Of a DNA stretch of 64,000 bases, positions 23,552 through 32,966 are shown piece by piece. The notes below the pieces were generated by a model. That model worked only from the letters and a program-made list of their open reading frames with translations, ran no database searches and had not been told where the DNA came from. The DNA is from an uncultured Bacilli bacterium (GTDB lineage: Bacteria; Bacillota_I; Bacilli_A; RF39; UBA660). A program made the position numbers and the translations under genes. The stretch covers positions 1 through 64,000 of the forward strand of contig CAKOOJ010000002.1 in the NCBI GenBank assembly GCA_934098385.1, given 5' to 3'. The stretch's first letter is position 1. Each line of letters opens with the position of its first letter.

Positions 23552-25348
23552 TCACTTTTCTATGAATTCTTTTACACTTTGTATACTTAATTTATCATTT
23601 TCTTTCTTCCATGATTTATAAAGTTTTAATATTTCTTCTTTGTTTTTTAAGCATAATTTTATTTTTTTGAAAATCTCTACTGGACTTTCTTCGTTATTAA
23701 CAACTAAATATTTTTCTAATTCAGTATTTTTAAAATAATGATGATTGTTTCCTGTTAAACATATAGTGTCTGTTTCAAATGACTCTAATGGTAACATTGG
23801 AGCGCATTCTGAAAATGTGACATATAAGTTTAATGTGTTTTTAGACATTCTATCTAATAGTTCATTTCTGGGAATTGCTTTATCTAATCCAGTGACTTTC
23901 AATCCTAAATTGCTTGCGAATGATGCTGCTTCATAATCCATTGGAATTATGTCAATTGTAGCATTTTTTATTAATGATACCGCTGCAATTTGTGCGAATA
24001 AGTTTTTTCTCCAATCGTCTTTTTTTGCAGCATATAATCCTATCACTAATTTATCTGGTTCTTTATGATTTATTTTTTTAGGAAGTATAACATTGTTTCT
24101 AATAAAACTAACATCTATTCCTAAATTTTCATAAAATTTTATTAATGATTCTTTACATGTGCCAAAAGTTGTTAATGTTCCATCTTTAGCCATATCTATA
24201 AGTTCTAAATTTCTTTCCCAGCCATATGGTTCTGATACTTGTGAGATACTTCCATGCCAGAAACATTTTATTTTTATATTTGGATTTTTCTTTTTTAAAT
24301 AGTATGCTAATTCTTTCCACCCTAAGCACATTGCACTAAAAATAACTTGTGTTATGTTTTGTTCTAATATTAAGTCACCAAATTTTCTTATGTCTCTTTT
24401 TCTAAAGAATTCTCCACATGGTACTCTATTATTATCAAACAATTCTATTGTTGCACTAGTTATTCCTAACCAATCTGGATTGTGCATAACTATATAATCA
24501 TTATTAATCTTTTTTAACGCTTCTATTCCTACTTCAATATCACGTTTGTATTTTCCACCATTTAAGTAAGTATATTTGAAATATTTTGCAGGTTTGTATA
24601 AAAATTTTCTAATTACAATTCCACCTAAATGTCTAATACTTTTATAAGTTTTGTTTAGTTTATCAACTGTTTTTTCTCCAAATTTTCTGTTTAAAAAGAT
24701 TTTAAATTTTTCTTTTTTTCCAAACCAACTAGCATCAAAGTAATGAATCATACAGGTATTTTCTGTAAATAAATTTTCTTTAAAGTTAAATGACAAAGGA
24801 TAAAAATATTCTCTAGGATAGATAGTTATATTATGTGGTAAATGTTGTATTTCATTTGATAAATGGTCTAGTCCTAATTCATTTAATATTCTAGTCATTA
24901 TTCTTGGTATAGACATTTTAAATAAATTATTTATGTCAAAATGTTCTTGACTTTGATAAAAGTCTAACATTCTTTTTGCAAAATATGTTTTAGGTTTACT
25001 TGCACCCCATACTGCAGAATTTACCATGAATGAATCTTCTAATCCTAAAAATGTTTCTTCATTTCTTAAAAAATCTATTGGTTTTGTTATTAACATATCT
25101 GTATCAAAATATATTCCACCCATATTATATATTGCTTTTGTTCTTGCATAATCTGCTACAAAAGCCCATTTTTTATTTTCATAAGCTTCTTTAACAAATG
25201 GACATTCATTAAAATCTACATTTGTTTCATCCCATTTTATTATTTCATAATCAGGCAAATATTTTTTCCATGATTCTATACATTTTTTAGTTAATTTTGA
25301 TAGTGGTCTTCCACCAAACCAACAGAAGTGTATATATTTAGTATTCAT
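23552..25348 (-). CDS. GT32-like glycosyltransferase fused to a GT-B-like domain
   Basis: 598 residues. Residues 1 to about 235 resemble capsular GT32/OCH1-type transferases: IHFCWFGGRPLS at the start, ADYARTKAIYNMGGIYFDTDM with the DxD at 82-84. Residues about 270-598 form a second, Rossmann-like domain (AAKKDDWRKNLFAQIAAV, SECAPMLPLESFE, CLTGNNHHY) related to the gene downstream. Two glycosidic bonds could be made by one chain. The promoter is at 25382-25410. Confidence 0.75.
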   Translation of the reverse strand: MNTKYIHFCWFGGRPLSKLTKKCIESWKKYLPDYEIIKWDETNVDFNECPFVKEAYENKKWAFVADYARTKAIYNMGGIYFDTDMLITKPIDFLRNEETFLGLEDSFMVNSAVWGASKPKTYFAKRMLDFYQSQEHFDINNLFKMSIPRIMTRILNELGLDHLSNEIQHLPHNITIYPREYFYPLSFNFKENLFTENTCMIHYFDASWFGKKEKFKIFLNRKFGEKTVDKLNKTYKSIRHLGGIVIRKFLYKPAKYFKYTYLNGGKYKRDIEVGIEALKKINNDYIVMHNPDWLGITSATIELFDNNRVPCGEFFRKRDIRKFGDLILEQNITQVIFSAMCLGWKELAYYLKKKNPNIKIKCFWHGSISQVSEPYGWERNLELIDMAKDGTLTTFGTCKESLIKFYENLGIDVSFIRNNVILPKKINHKEPDKLVIGLYAAKKDDWRKNLFAQIAAVSLIKNATIDIIPMDYEAASFASNLGLKVTGLDKAIPRNELLDRMSKNTLNLYVTFSECAPMLPLESFETDTICLTGNNHHYFKNTELEKYLVVNNEESPVEIFKKIKLCLKNKEEILKLYKSWKKENDKLSIQSVKEFIEK

Positions 25349-25381
25349 AAAGTTAGACTCCTTCTTTAAGTGTATATATAA

Positions 25382-25410
25382 ATTATAAGATATAAATAAG
25401 AAAAAAGCAA
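25382..25410 (-). promoter_or_regulatory. Promoter of the GT32-fusion unit
   Basis: Minus strand TTGCTT, 17-base spacer, TATAAT. The -35 box lies inside the terminator hairpin of the preceding gene. Confidence 0.55.
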
Positions 25411-25421
25411 TTTAATGCTTT
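25398..25421 (-). terminator. Terminator after the GT2 gene
   Basis: On the minus strand AAAGCA-TTAAAT-TGCTTT followed by TTTCTTATTT. It overlaps the stop codon at 25412 and the next unit's -35 box. Confidence 0.65.
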
Positions 25422-26293
25422 TGATTTTCTATAATATTGTAGTATCCTAATTGCCAAGTTAGTTCTTCTTCATTGTAGAATTTTACAATTTTATTTTTTT
25501 CTACAATTTTAATAATTAATTTTTCTCTTTTTGTATTATTCTTATTGTATGGGAATAATATTTGCATATTCATAATAGAAGATTTTGACATTCTTAATTT
25601 AAGTGTTTTAAAATAGTATTTTTTTAAAGTTTTAACTACAGAATTTATTCTTGCTTTAATTAATTTGTCGTTCGAAGTCAAATTGTTGGTACTTTTTCTA
25701 TATTTTAAAGTTATGTCTTCTAGTACATTAATTGTGCATCCTTTACTTATTGAATCGCACCATAACTCGTAGTCTTCAGAAATATATTTAGAATTATATT
25801 TTAAATTATATTTTTTTATAGAACTTTTTCTAAACATTACAGTTGGATGACAAATAGGATTACTTATCAATAAATTACATTTTAAATTTTCAAAACTAAT
25901 ATTTCCATTAAACCATGGACCGTTAACATTTCCGAAATATTCTGCATTAGTTGCTAAAATGTCCACATCATTATGTTTTTCCATATAATTATATTCAATC
26001 TCTAGTCTATTTTCTAATGATACATCATCTGAATCCATTCTAGCTATATATTTGCCTTTACTCTTATCTACTCCTATATTTAATGATTTTGCTAATCCTA
26101 ATTTTTTATTGTTTTTTATGATAATAATTCTTTTGTCATTATATTTATTTAATATATTTTCAATCTCAATTTGTTCATTACTTTTTTCTAAAATGACAAT
26201 CAATTCAAAATTCTTATATGTTTGATTTAATATACTATCAACTGATTCTTTTAAATACTTCTTTGAGATGACTGGCAAAATTACACTAATCAT
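25412..26293 (-). CDS. GT2 family glycosyltransferase
   Basis: 293-residue GT-A enzyme. MISVILPVISKKYLKESVDS starts the fold, KGKYIARMDSDDVSLENR contains the DSD metal motif, and SNPICHPTVMFRKS with EDYELW gives the acceptor-side ED motif. It is closely similar to the central GT2 domain of the upstream 1040-residue protein (KGKYIARMDDDDLCKERR, FDHPTIMFRKD, EDWELW), so one probably arose from the other. It overlaps that gene by 8 bases. Confidence 0.85.
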   Translation of the reverse strand: MISVILPVISKKYLKESVDSILNQTYKNFELIVILEKSNEQIEIENILNKYNDKRIIIIKNNKKLGLAKSLNIGVDKSKGKYIARMDSDDVSLENRLEIEYNYMEKHNDVDILATNAEYFGNVNGPWFNGNISFENLKCNLLISNPICHPTVMFRKSSIKKYNLKYNSKYISEDYELWCDSISKGCTINVLEDITLKYRKSTNNLTSNDKLIKARINSVVKTLKKYYFKTLKLRMSKSSIMNMQILFPYNKNNTKREKLIIKIVEKNKIVKFYNEEELTWQLGYYNIIENQKH

Positions 26294-29200
26294 TATTATT
26301 CTCCTCTATTATTTTATAAACATTATCAAATATTTCATTATCTAGCTCTGGGTATTTTATTAAATCTTTATTAAGCGTAATCTTTATTGATTCTTCCAAT
26401 TTTTTTAAATCGTGATCTAAGAATATAATATATTTGTTATCACAAAATTGATTGTAATATTTATAAAATTCTTTAATTTTATTATTATATGAACTAAACA
26501 CTATACATGGAGTTTTTGTAATTATTGAAAATAGCATTCCGTGTAATCTATCGGTTATAACAAGTTTTTTTTGTGCAAATCTTTCTAATTCTTTTTCAAG
26601 TACATTATATTTTTCAGATTTTTTAATGTTTTTAAAGTATAGATTATTTGTAAAATCAAAATTTTCACAATATTTTTTTGTTATTTTTTTTATTTCATTG
26701 TATTCATCATTATTCATGCCACTTTCGTCTGAAAGATCTCTTAAGCATAATAAGATTTTTTCTCTTTTGAAATCGTATGATTTTTTTAAAAATAAAGTTA
26801 AATCCATAGCAGTCATTTTTTTAGCATTTATAAAATTTTTATTTGCAAAGTCATAACTGTCATTTCCTCTAAAAAGCATTGTTAAATTTTTATGATTATT
26901 ATAAATATTAGCACTTATTTTTAGTTCTTTTTTTCCCTCAGGTGTATCATCAAAATATATAGTTTGTGGTAAAATAATGATTTTATTATTTTTAAAAGTT
27001 GAAATTACTTTTCTTCTTAAATTTTCTTCTAATAAAAATTTATTACCTAAATTGCCTCCGCCTTGCAACAGAATAATATCATTTTCATTTATTATTTCAT
27101 TTATTAAATCAAATTTACTATCGTATTCATAAGTACTTACTTCAATTATTACTCTATCTTTATAATATTTTTTGAGAAAAGACAGTTCTCCACAAGTTAT
27201 GCAAGTATCTCCTATATTATTATGTTCTGATGTACCTATTAAGAATATTTTTTTCTTACATCTTATATTTGAAATCGTTATTTCCTTTGTTAAAGTAATG
27301 TCTTGCTGAGCATCATATAAATTGTTATGTAAATTTTCCATATTTTTATAAATATTTATAAGGTTTATTTCGTTTATTTTTTCTACTTTTTCTTCTATGC
27401 TATATTCTCTATTATTTATATTTAATGTTGTCTCATTTATTGTATTAATTTTTGCACTAATTGTGTCTAATTTTTTTGTTAAACTTTGAATCATATCGTG
27501 TTGTAAATTCAATCTTTCGTCATATGATGACAATACTTCATATTGTAAATTTCTGAGACGATTTCTTATAGGATTATAAAATATTTTTCCTATCTTAATC
27601 ATTATTTTTTTATATATTGGTCGTTCTTTTGTTATATTTTGTTCAGTATTTTGATTTAGATTTGTTTTTTCAAACAAGCCTTTTAAATAACCATTTTTAC
27701 ATTCAAACAATCTTAATTTAAAAACCTTTTCCAAAGCAAACTGATCGTACTTATGTATTTTTTTATTGTGTTCTAATGCATTATTAAATATTGTTTCAAC
27801 AATCTTATATTCTTCATCTGAAACTTTTCCATTCCAAGGTCCAATTAATGGTAAATCTTCTTTTTTTATTTCAACGTTTAATTCTTTGAAATTTCTTCTT
27901 ATTAATTCTCTCATCATATCTATAGTTTTATTATTTTGGCCAGCTGATCCATTATGCCAACGATGAAAGAATAATATTTCATGTATGCATCCAACTCTCA
28001 TACCCTTATCAAATGCTCTTAACCAGAGTTCCCAATCCTCTACAAAACCTCTAGTTTCATCATAAAACAAATTATTTTTTATAAAGAAATCCTTTCTAAA
28101 CATAATTGTAGGATGGTCAAATGGGCAAGTGAATATCGACCATGCTTTACTCATTTCACCCTCAAAAGAATATCTTTTTTCCCACATATCTCCAATATAT
28201 TCAAAATCAGATGTTACTAATTCGATATTTTTATGTTCTTCCAAATATTTTACTTGTTTGTATATTCTTCTTTCTTTGCAAAGATCATCATCATCCATTC
28301 TTGCGATGTATTTTCCTTTAGCATTTTTTATACCGATATTTAAACTTTTTGCAATTCCCATTCTTTCTTTATTGACAATAAGCCTAATTCTATTATCATC
28401 AAATTTTTTAATTAATTCTTCTATTTTATCAACTTCAAATGGTTCTGTTACTATAATTATTTCATTATTTTCATAAGTATATCCATTATCATCTGTTTGA
28501 TCAACTACTAGAGTTCTTAATGCATCTTCCATTAATTCAATATTTGGTTTGTAACATGGAATAATTACTGATACTATTGGATTAAAATTTTGATTTAATT
28601 TACTTCCACCTAAAGAAATCCATCTATCATAAGCTTTTTTCCATTCTGGATATTTATTTAGAAGATATTGATTGTTCCAAAATTTCCTACTTCCCCATGA
28701 ATGAACTATTATAGCTTTTTCATCATCTCTTTTATATGAAGGATAAAAACAATATACTCCATTATTACCAGCTGGTGTTACATTTATTTCAAATTCTTGT
28801 ATAAATATATTAAGAATTCCTTGATCTGGTAATATCAAATTATCTGCATATTCTTCAGTTTTATTATATAACCATTGCGTATGCATATTATTTGTTTTTA
28901 GTTTTTCATTTACTACAATTAAACCTGAACTCATATTATATTTTTCCATGTCATAAAATGGTATTTGTGTTTTAAAACATGTCTTAACAAAGTCGATTTT
29001 ATTATAACTACAATCGTCAGGAGATTCAAAGTTTGCTACCATTCCAGTACTTTTAGATTTGTTGATTAGGCTTGTTAATTCTCCTTTAATAACAACATCT
29101 GTATCAATCCACATTATTGTTTCATATTCATCTAATAATTCAAACATATGATACCTTGCAAACATTAGATCTGAAAATTTCTTAAAATTTTCTAAATCAG

Positions 29201-29408
29201 AAGTTTCTTTACTAAAAGGACTTTCATATTTTATAAATTTACAAGGCATTATATTGTTCATGACTTCCTTGTCTTTTTCTGTTATAGTTTTATAATAAAT
29301 TATTGCTTCATCAAATAATTCTTTATTTGTTTCTTGTATTTGTATTAATATATTTCCCATTAATGATGCTCTTGTGTCAGCAAGCATAATTGCATTTCTT
29401 TTTTTCAT
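26286..29408 (-). CDS. GT8 - GT2 - polysaccharide pyruvyltransferase triple fusion
   Basis: 1040 residues. Residues 1 to about 265 are GT8-like (IMWIDTDVVIKG, DxD 102-104; LPDQGILNIF; HSWGSRKFW). Residues 278 to about 500 are GT2 (VSVIIPCYKPN, MDDDD 371-375, FVEDWELW). About 620-710 is predicted coiled coil. About 719-1040 is a polysaccharide pyruvyltransferase (CsaB-like) domain: GTSEHNNIGDTCI, LLQGGGNLGNKF and ITDRLHGMLFSI. It may add two sugars and a ketal-linked pyruvate. The start has a strong AAGGAG site. Confidence 0.85.
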   Translation of the reverse strand: MKKRNAIMLADTRASLMGNILIQIQETNKELFDEAIIYYKTITEKDKEVMNNIMPCKFIKYESPFSKETSDLENFKKFSDLMFARYHMFELLDEYETIMWIDTDVVIKGELTSLINKSKSTGMVANFESPDDCSYNKIDFVKTCFKTQIPFYDMEKYNMSSGLIVVNEKLKTNNMHTQWLYNKTEEYADNLILPDQGILNIFIQEFEINVTPAGNNGVYCFYPSYKRDDEKAIIVHSWGSRKFWNNQYLLNKYPEWKKAYDRWISLGGSKLNQNFNPIVSVIIPCYKPNIELMEDALRTLVVDQTDDNGYTYENNEIIIVTEPFEVDKIEELIKKFDDNRIRLIVNKERMGIAKSLNIGIKNAKGKYIARMDDDDLCKERRIYKQVKYLEEHKNIELVTSDFEYIGDMWEKRYSFEGEMSKAWSIFTCPFDHPTIMFRKDFFIKNNLFYDETRGFVEDWELWLRAFDKGMRVGCIHEILFFHRWHNGSAGQNNKTIDMMRELIRRNFKELNVEIKKEDLPLIGPWNGKVSDEEYKIVETIFNNALEHNKKIHKYDQFALEKVFKLRLFECKNGYLKGLFEKTNLNQNTEQNITKERPIYKKIMIKIGKIFYNPIRNRLRNLQYEVLSSYDERLNLQHDMIQSLTKKLDTISAKINTINETTLNINNREYSIEEKVEKINEINLINIYKNMENLHNNLYDAQQDITLTKEITISNIRCKKKIFLIGTSEHNNIGDTCITCGELSFLKKYYKDRVIIEVSTYEYDSKFDLINEIINENDIILLQGGGNLGNKFLLEENLRRKVISTFKNNKIIILPQTIYFDDTPEGKKELKISANIYNNHKNLTMLFRGNDSYDFANKNFINAKKMTAMDLTLFLKKSYDFKREKILLCLRDLSDESGMNNDEYNEIKKITKKYCENFDFTNNLYFKNIKKSEKYNVLEKELERFAQKKLVITDRLHGMLFSIITKTPCIVFSSYNNKIKEFYKYYNQFCDNKYIIFLDHDLKKLEESIKITLNKDLIKYPELDNEIFDNVYKIIEENNND

Positions 29409-29477
29409 ATTTATCTCCTTTTCTCATCATTTTCACATTCATTATAAATCTGAAATTTTAAAATAATTTTTATTTGT

Positions 29478-30515
29478 TTATGGAATTATATTTTTAACAT
29501 ATGGTACTTTTTTAAATAAAATTGTTATAAGTGACGATATTATGTATATCCCTATTGTACCAAAAATTACCCAATTTAGACTATTTAAGTTAATGTTAAA
29601 AATTTTTGGTAAATAAATACAAAAATAATTATGTATTAAATATATTCCAAATGCTGTAGTTGCTATTTTTGTTATTAATTTACAAATTTTTTCTTTATTT
29701 TCTATCTTTCTCGAAACATATTTACATAAAACAAAAATAGAAGCTGAGTAAAAAACGGTGGTAAAAAGTATTGCTCCACAAAAGTAATAACTTACTCTTC
29801 CATTTAAAAAACTATAATAATTCATTGTGCAATATCTTGTTAATGCAGATAATATTCCTAAAAAATAAATGATATACCTATATTTTTTTTGTATTTCTAT
29901 ATTATCTAAAATGTATCCTAGTAAAACATATAGAATATATCCGCCAACTATTGGAATTTGTAAATCAGTGTTTAATTGAATATTAAAAGTTGTAGAAATC
30001 CATGGATATAAAGAATAAGAAAGGAAAGCTAATATAACCGCCACGCTATAGTATTTCAGCTTTTTCTCTTTTGGTATTAAAGTTATAAATGGAATAGAAG
30101 CATATATCGCAATTATTGAATAAAAGAACCAATAGGCATAATTATACTTATTTGTTAAGAATGCATTAATTACATAAATAAAATTCAAATTGCTTATTTT
30201 TTCTTGAGACATAATAATTGCAAGTAGTAATCCAATAAATAGCCAAAATATAAATGGTATTATAACTTTTTTTACACGTTTCATTGCATATTCTTTAGTA
30301 GTATATTTTTCCCTATAGTTTAATAAGTTTGCTCCAGTAATCATAAAAAAGCAAGGAACATTGAAATATGCAATAACTTCAAATACTAATCTTAAACTCC
30401 AACTTTTGTCGGCTGTAAACTCATTGAATAAATTATTGTTACAGTGCATCAAAACAACCCCAAATGAAGATATTAGTATTAATAAATCTATATATATTTT
30501 TCTATTTTTCTTCAT
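29478..30515 (-). CDS. Acyltransferase 3 family membrane protein
   Basis: 345 residues and about 10 helices. RKIYIDLLILISSFGVVLMHCNN is the family's helix 1 with the conserved His; VPCFFMITGANLL and YREKYTTKEYAMKRVKKVIIPF follow as usual. These enzymes O-acetylate or succinylate surface glycans. The last gene of the unit beginning near 39003, separated from the radical SAM gene by 4 bases. GGAGGT ribosome binding site. Confidence 0.85.
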   Translation of the reverse strand: MKKNRKIYIDLLILISSFGVVLMHCNNNLFNEFTADKSWSLRLVFEVIAYFNVPCFFMITGANLLNYREKYTTKEYAMKRVKKVIIPFIFWLFIGLLLAIIMSQEKISNLNFIYVINAFLTNKYNYAYWFFYSIIAIYASIPFITLIPKEKKLKYYSVAVILAFLSYSLYPWISTTFNIQLNTDLQIPIVGGYILYVLLGYILDNIEIQKKYRYIIYFLGILSALTRYCTMNYYSFLNGRVSYYFCGAILFTTVFYSASIFVLCKYVSRKIENKEKICKLITKIATTAFGIYLIHNYFCIYLPKIFNINLNSLNWVIFGTIGIYIISSLITILFKKVPYVKNIIP

Positions 30516-30519
30516 TAAT

Positions 30520-31950
30520 TTACCTCCATAAATCTGTAACTAATATTATATTTTCTTTATTACCATCTTTTTTGTATGATATATATTTATTTATGTCAAA
30601 GCAAATTATTGCATCTATATTTGGATGCTTATCAAATTGAGTAATAACAGGTATTTTTTCCATTTTTATTATTTTTTTTGTAATGTACTTTAGTTTGGAT
30701 TTTATCAAACTATTTTTTCTTGAAGTTTCTTTTTCTACCAAATAAATACAAAACTTCATTTTTATTTTTTGTAGTTTAAAAACATTTATAATATTTTTAA
30801 CATATTTTTCATCAAAAACTAAGCCTATACTTTTTATATTTTTGTTTATCAATAAACTTTCTAATGAGTTCATATATTTTGTTTCTTTCATTACTATGTT
30901 GTTAAAATCTATTTCTCTAATCCAATTTATAATATTTTTAGCATCTTGATTATATTCTACGTTTGACTCTATAAATTTAGATGACATAAAATATTTCATT
31001 TCTTTTTGTAAACATTCTTTTCCTTGTTTGTCTATTCTATTTCTTAATTCAGAATATAAAGGAGTATTAAGTTCTGGTATAGCTCCTAACGTTAATAGTA
31101 CGTATGCTGCATAACAATGAGACCATGGACATTTACAACCTACTGCTTTAAAATGGATTGGTTCATTAGGATTCTCAAAAATATTTTGAATTATTGGACC
31201 TCCACCAAAGCAAGGCGCTATATTTCCGTTTTGTAGATATAATGTAAATATCCAATCACCAGCATAACAAAATTCTTTTCTTTTTTCTCCCCACATCTTA
31301 TCTTGAAACTCTATTAATGGGCTATCAAATTCTCTCCAATTTTTCATGTGTTCATTATTTTTCAATTTTGTAAGTTTTTTAAAGCCATCATTATTATTTC
31401 TTGATTCAATAATGTGTGGATAAAATCCAACATTTTTCTTACACAATTCTTTAATATCTTCTATAAATTTTATGCTTTCGTCATTTGCAGTTAATTCTAT
31501 TGAAAATGATATATTATTATCTTTTATAAGTTTAATATTCTTAAAGAAAATATCTAACATATTCAATCTTTTTAATTCAAGATATTGATAGGAGAATTTA
31601 AAAAATAGGTGTTTTTTTAAATCTGAACTTATTTTTGTAAATTCCTTTATTTTTTTTTCAATAGTTCCATTGGTAACAATCGTCACATAATGTCCATTTT
31701 CTAAAAGATTTTTACTTAATTCAACTATATATGGAGCCATGAGTGTCTCTCCGACAGCACACAAATTCATCATACACGGTCCGCCTAATCTTTGTAAAGT
31801 TAAGCATTCTTTTATAGTATCTAAATCATACTCAAGCTTTGGTATGTTTTTATCAAAAGATTCAGTTTGAGATAGATAGCAATAATGACATTTTAAATTA
31901 CAAATAGTCATTGGAACTATTACATTTATTATTCTTTTAATTTTGTCCAT
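30520..31950 (-). CDS. Radical SAM protein with SPASM-like cysteines
   Basis: 476 residues. The [4Fe-4S] motif CNLKCHYC (Cys17, 21, 24) is in the expected N-terminal position. Further clustered cysteines (EFCYAGDW, NIAPCFGGG, VGCKCPWSHC) at about 230-280 resemble SPASM/auxiliary-cluster regions. A C-terminal ~100-residue Rossmann-like domain (IKSIGLVFDEKYV ... IDAIICFDI) is extra. It lies between two acyltransferases in a glycan locus, so it may modify a sugar or lipid-linked intermediate. The substrate is unknown; a peptide-maturation role is less likely because no precursor peptide is evident nearby. Confidence 0.75.
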   Translation of the reverse strand: MDKIKRIINVIVPMTICNLKCHYCYLSQTESFDKNIPKLEYDLDTIKECLTLQRLGGPCMMNLCAVGETLMAPYIVELSKNLLENGHYVTIVTNGTIEKKIKEFTKISSDLKKHLFFKFSYQYLELKRLNMLDIFFKNIKLIKDNNISFSIELTANDESIKFIEDIKELCKKNVGFYPHIIESRNNNDGFKKLTKLKNNEHMKNWREFDSPLIEFQDKMWGEKRKEFCYAGDWIFTLYLQNGNIAPCFGGGPIIQNIFENPNEPIHFKAVGCKCPWSHCYAAYVLLTLGAIPELNTPLYSELRNRIDKQGKECLQKEMKYFMSSKFIESNVEYNQDAKNIINWIREIDFNNIVMKETKYMNSLESLLINKNIKSIGLVFDEKYVKNIINVFKLQKIKMKFCIYLVEKETSRKNSLIKSKLKYITKKIIKMEKIPVITQFDKHPNIDAIICFDINKYISYKKDGNKENIILVTDLWR

Positions 31951-32950
31951 TTAAACATTCCCTCTTTTCTTTAATTTTATTTTTAATTATATATAAAATA
32001 GTGGATATAATAATTGTAATTACAACTGTTATAAAGTAAAATGTCTTTGGGTTATTTAATTTGACAAAATTATAGCTATCTCTTAATTTAATTAAAAAAA
32101 TTATTATTGCATAGTGAAAGTAATAAATATAGGTAGAAATTTTTCGTAAATAGTCTGTTTTTAAAACTAGTTTTGTACTAAGGGATAAACTAAACAAACA
32201 AGGAATTATTATTAAATGACTTAAATAATATTCATAGTTACTAACTAAATCTATATGTTTTTTTATTAGATTAACTTCTGCTATCAATATTGCAAAACCA
32301 ATTATTAGCAAAATAATATTCCTTATTTTATTTTTGTGTGTATCTTTCCCTTTATAATAGTTTCTTATGTAGTACCCTATACCAACGAATAAAAAACCTA
32401 GAAAAAATGCATTACTATTATTTTCAAATTTTTGTATTAAAAAATCATATAAAAATTTGAAAGAATTTTCTTTTATTAAAAATGCATATGTATTGAACGA
32501 AAGTCCAATTATATACAAAATTAATGAAATAATTAGAGCAATTTGCAATTTCTTTTTATTATTTAAATGTAATAAAATAATTGTTGATGTTATCAAAGCT
32601 CCTACATACCACATTATTGATTGGCTTTTACCTATTAAAATATACCAAAACCCATTAATAATATTTTCTGCTGTAAAGTTATCAAATCTTAACATATTTA
32701 CTATTAAATAGAATATGCTTAATAGTAAATATGTTGGTATTATTTTTTTCATATATTTTGAAAATTTTGTTTTATTTATATTTCCAACGAAATATCCAGA
32801 ACAGATAAAGAAGAATGGTACACCCAAACGAAATAGTACTGTATGTATATAAAAGCCGTACTTGGTTTCTAATAAAAATCCTGAGTGTAACGCTACAATT
32901 CCTAATGCAAACAAAAATTTTAATATGTTGATTGTTCCTTTTTCTTTCAT
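31937..32950 (-). CDS. Acyltransferase 3 family membrane protein
   Basis: 337 residues and about 10 helices. INILKFLFALGIVALHSGFLLE carries the helix-1 His, and RLGVPFFFICSGYFVG plus FSKYMKKIIPTYLLLS are standard for the family. It overlaps the radical SAM gene by 14 bases. It is the second acyltransferase of the unit, which suggests two different acyl decorations or two positions. Confidence 0.85.
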   Translation of the reverse strand: MKEKGTINILKFLFALGIVALHSGFLLETKYGFYIHTVLFRLGVPFFFICSGYFVGNINKTKFSKYMKKIIPTYLLLSIFYLIVNMLRFDNFTAENIINGFWYILIGKSQSIMWYVGALITSTIILLHLNNKKKLQIALIISLILYIIGLSFNTYAFLIKENSFKFLYDFLIQKFENNSNAFFLGFLFVGIGYYIRNYYKGKDTHKNKIRNIILLIIGFAILIAEVNLIKKHIDLVSNYEYYLSHLIIIPCLFSLSLSTKLVLKTDYLRKISTYIYYFHYAIIIFLIKLRDSYNFVKLNNPKTFYFITVVITIIISTILYIIKNKIKEKRECLNGQN

Positions 32951-32966
32951 AATTCTCCTTTATTTA

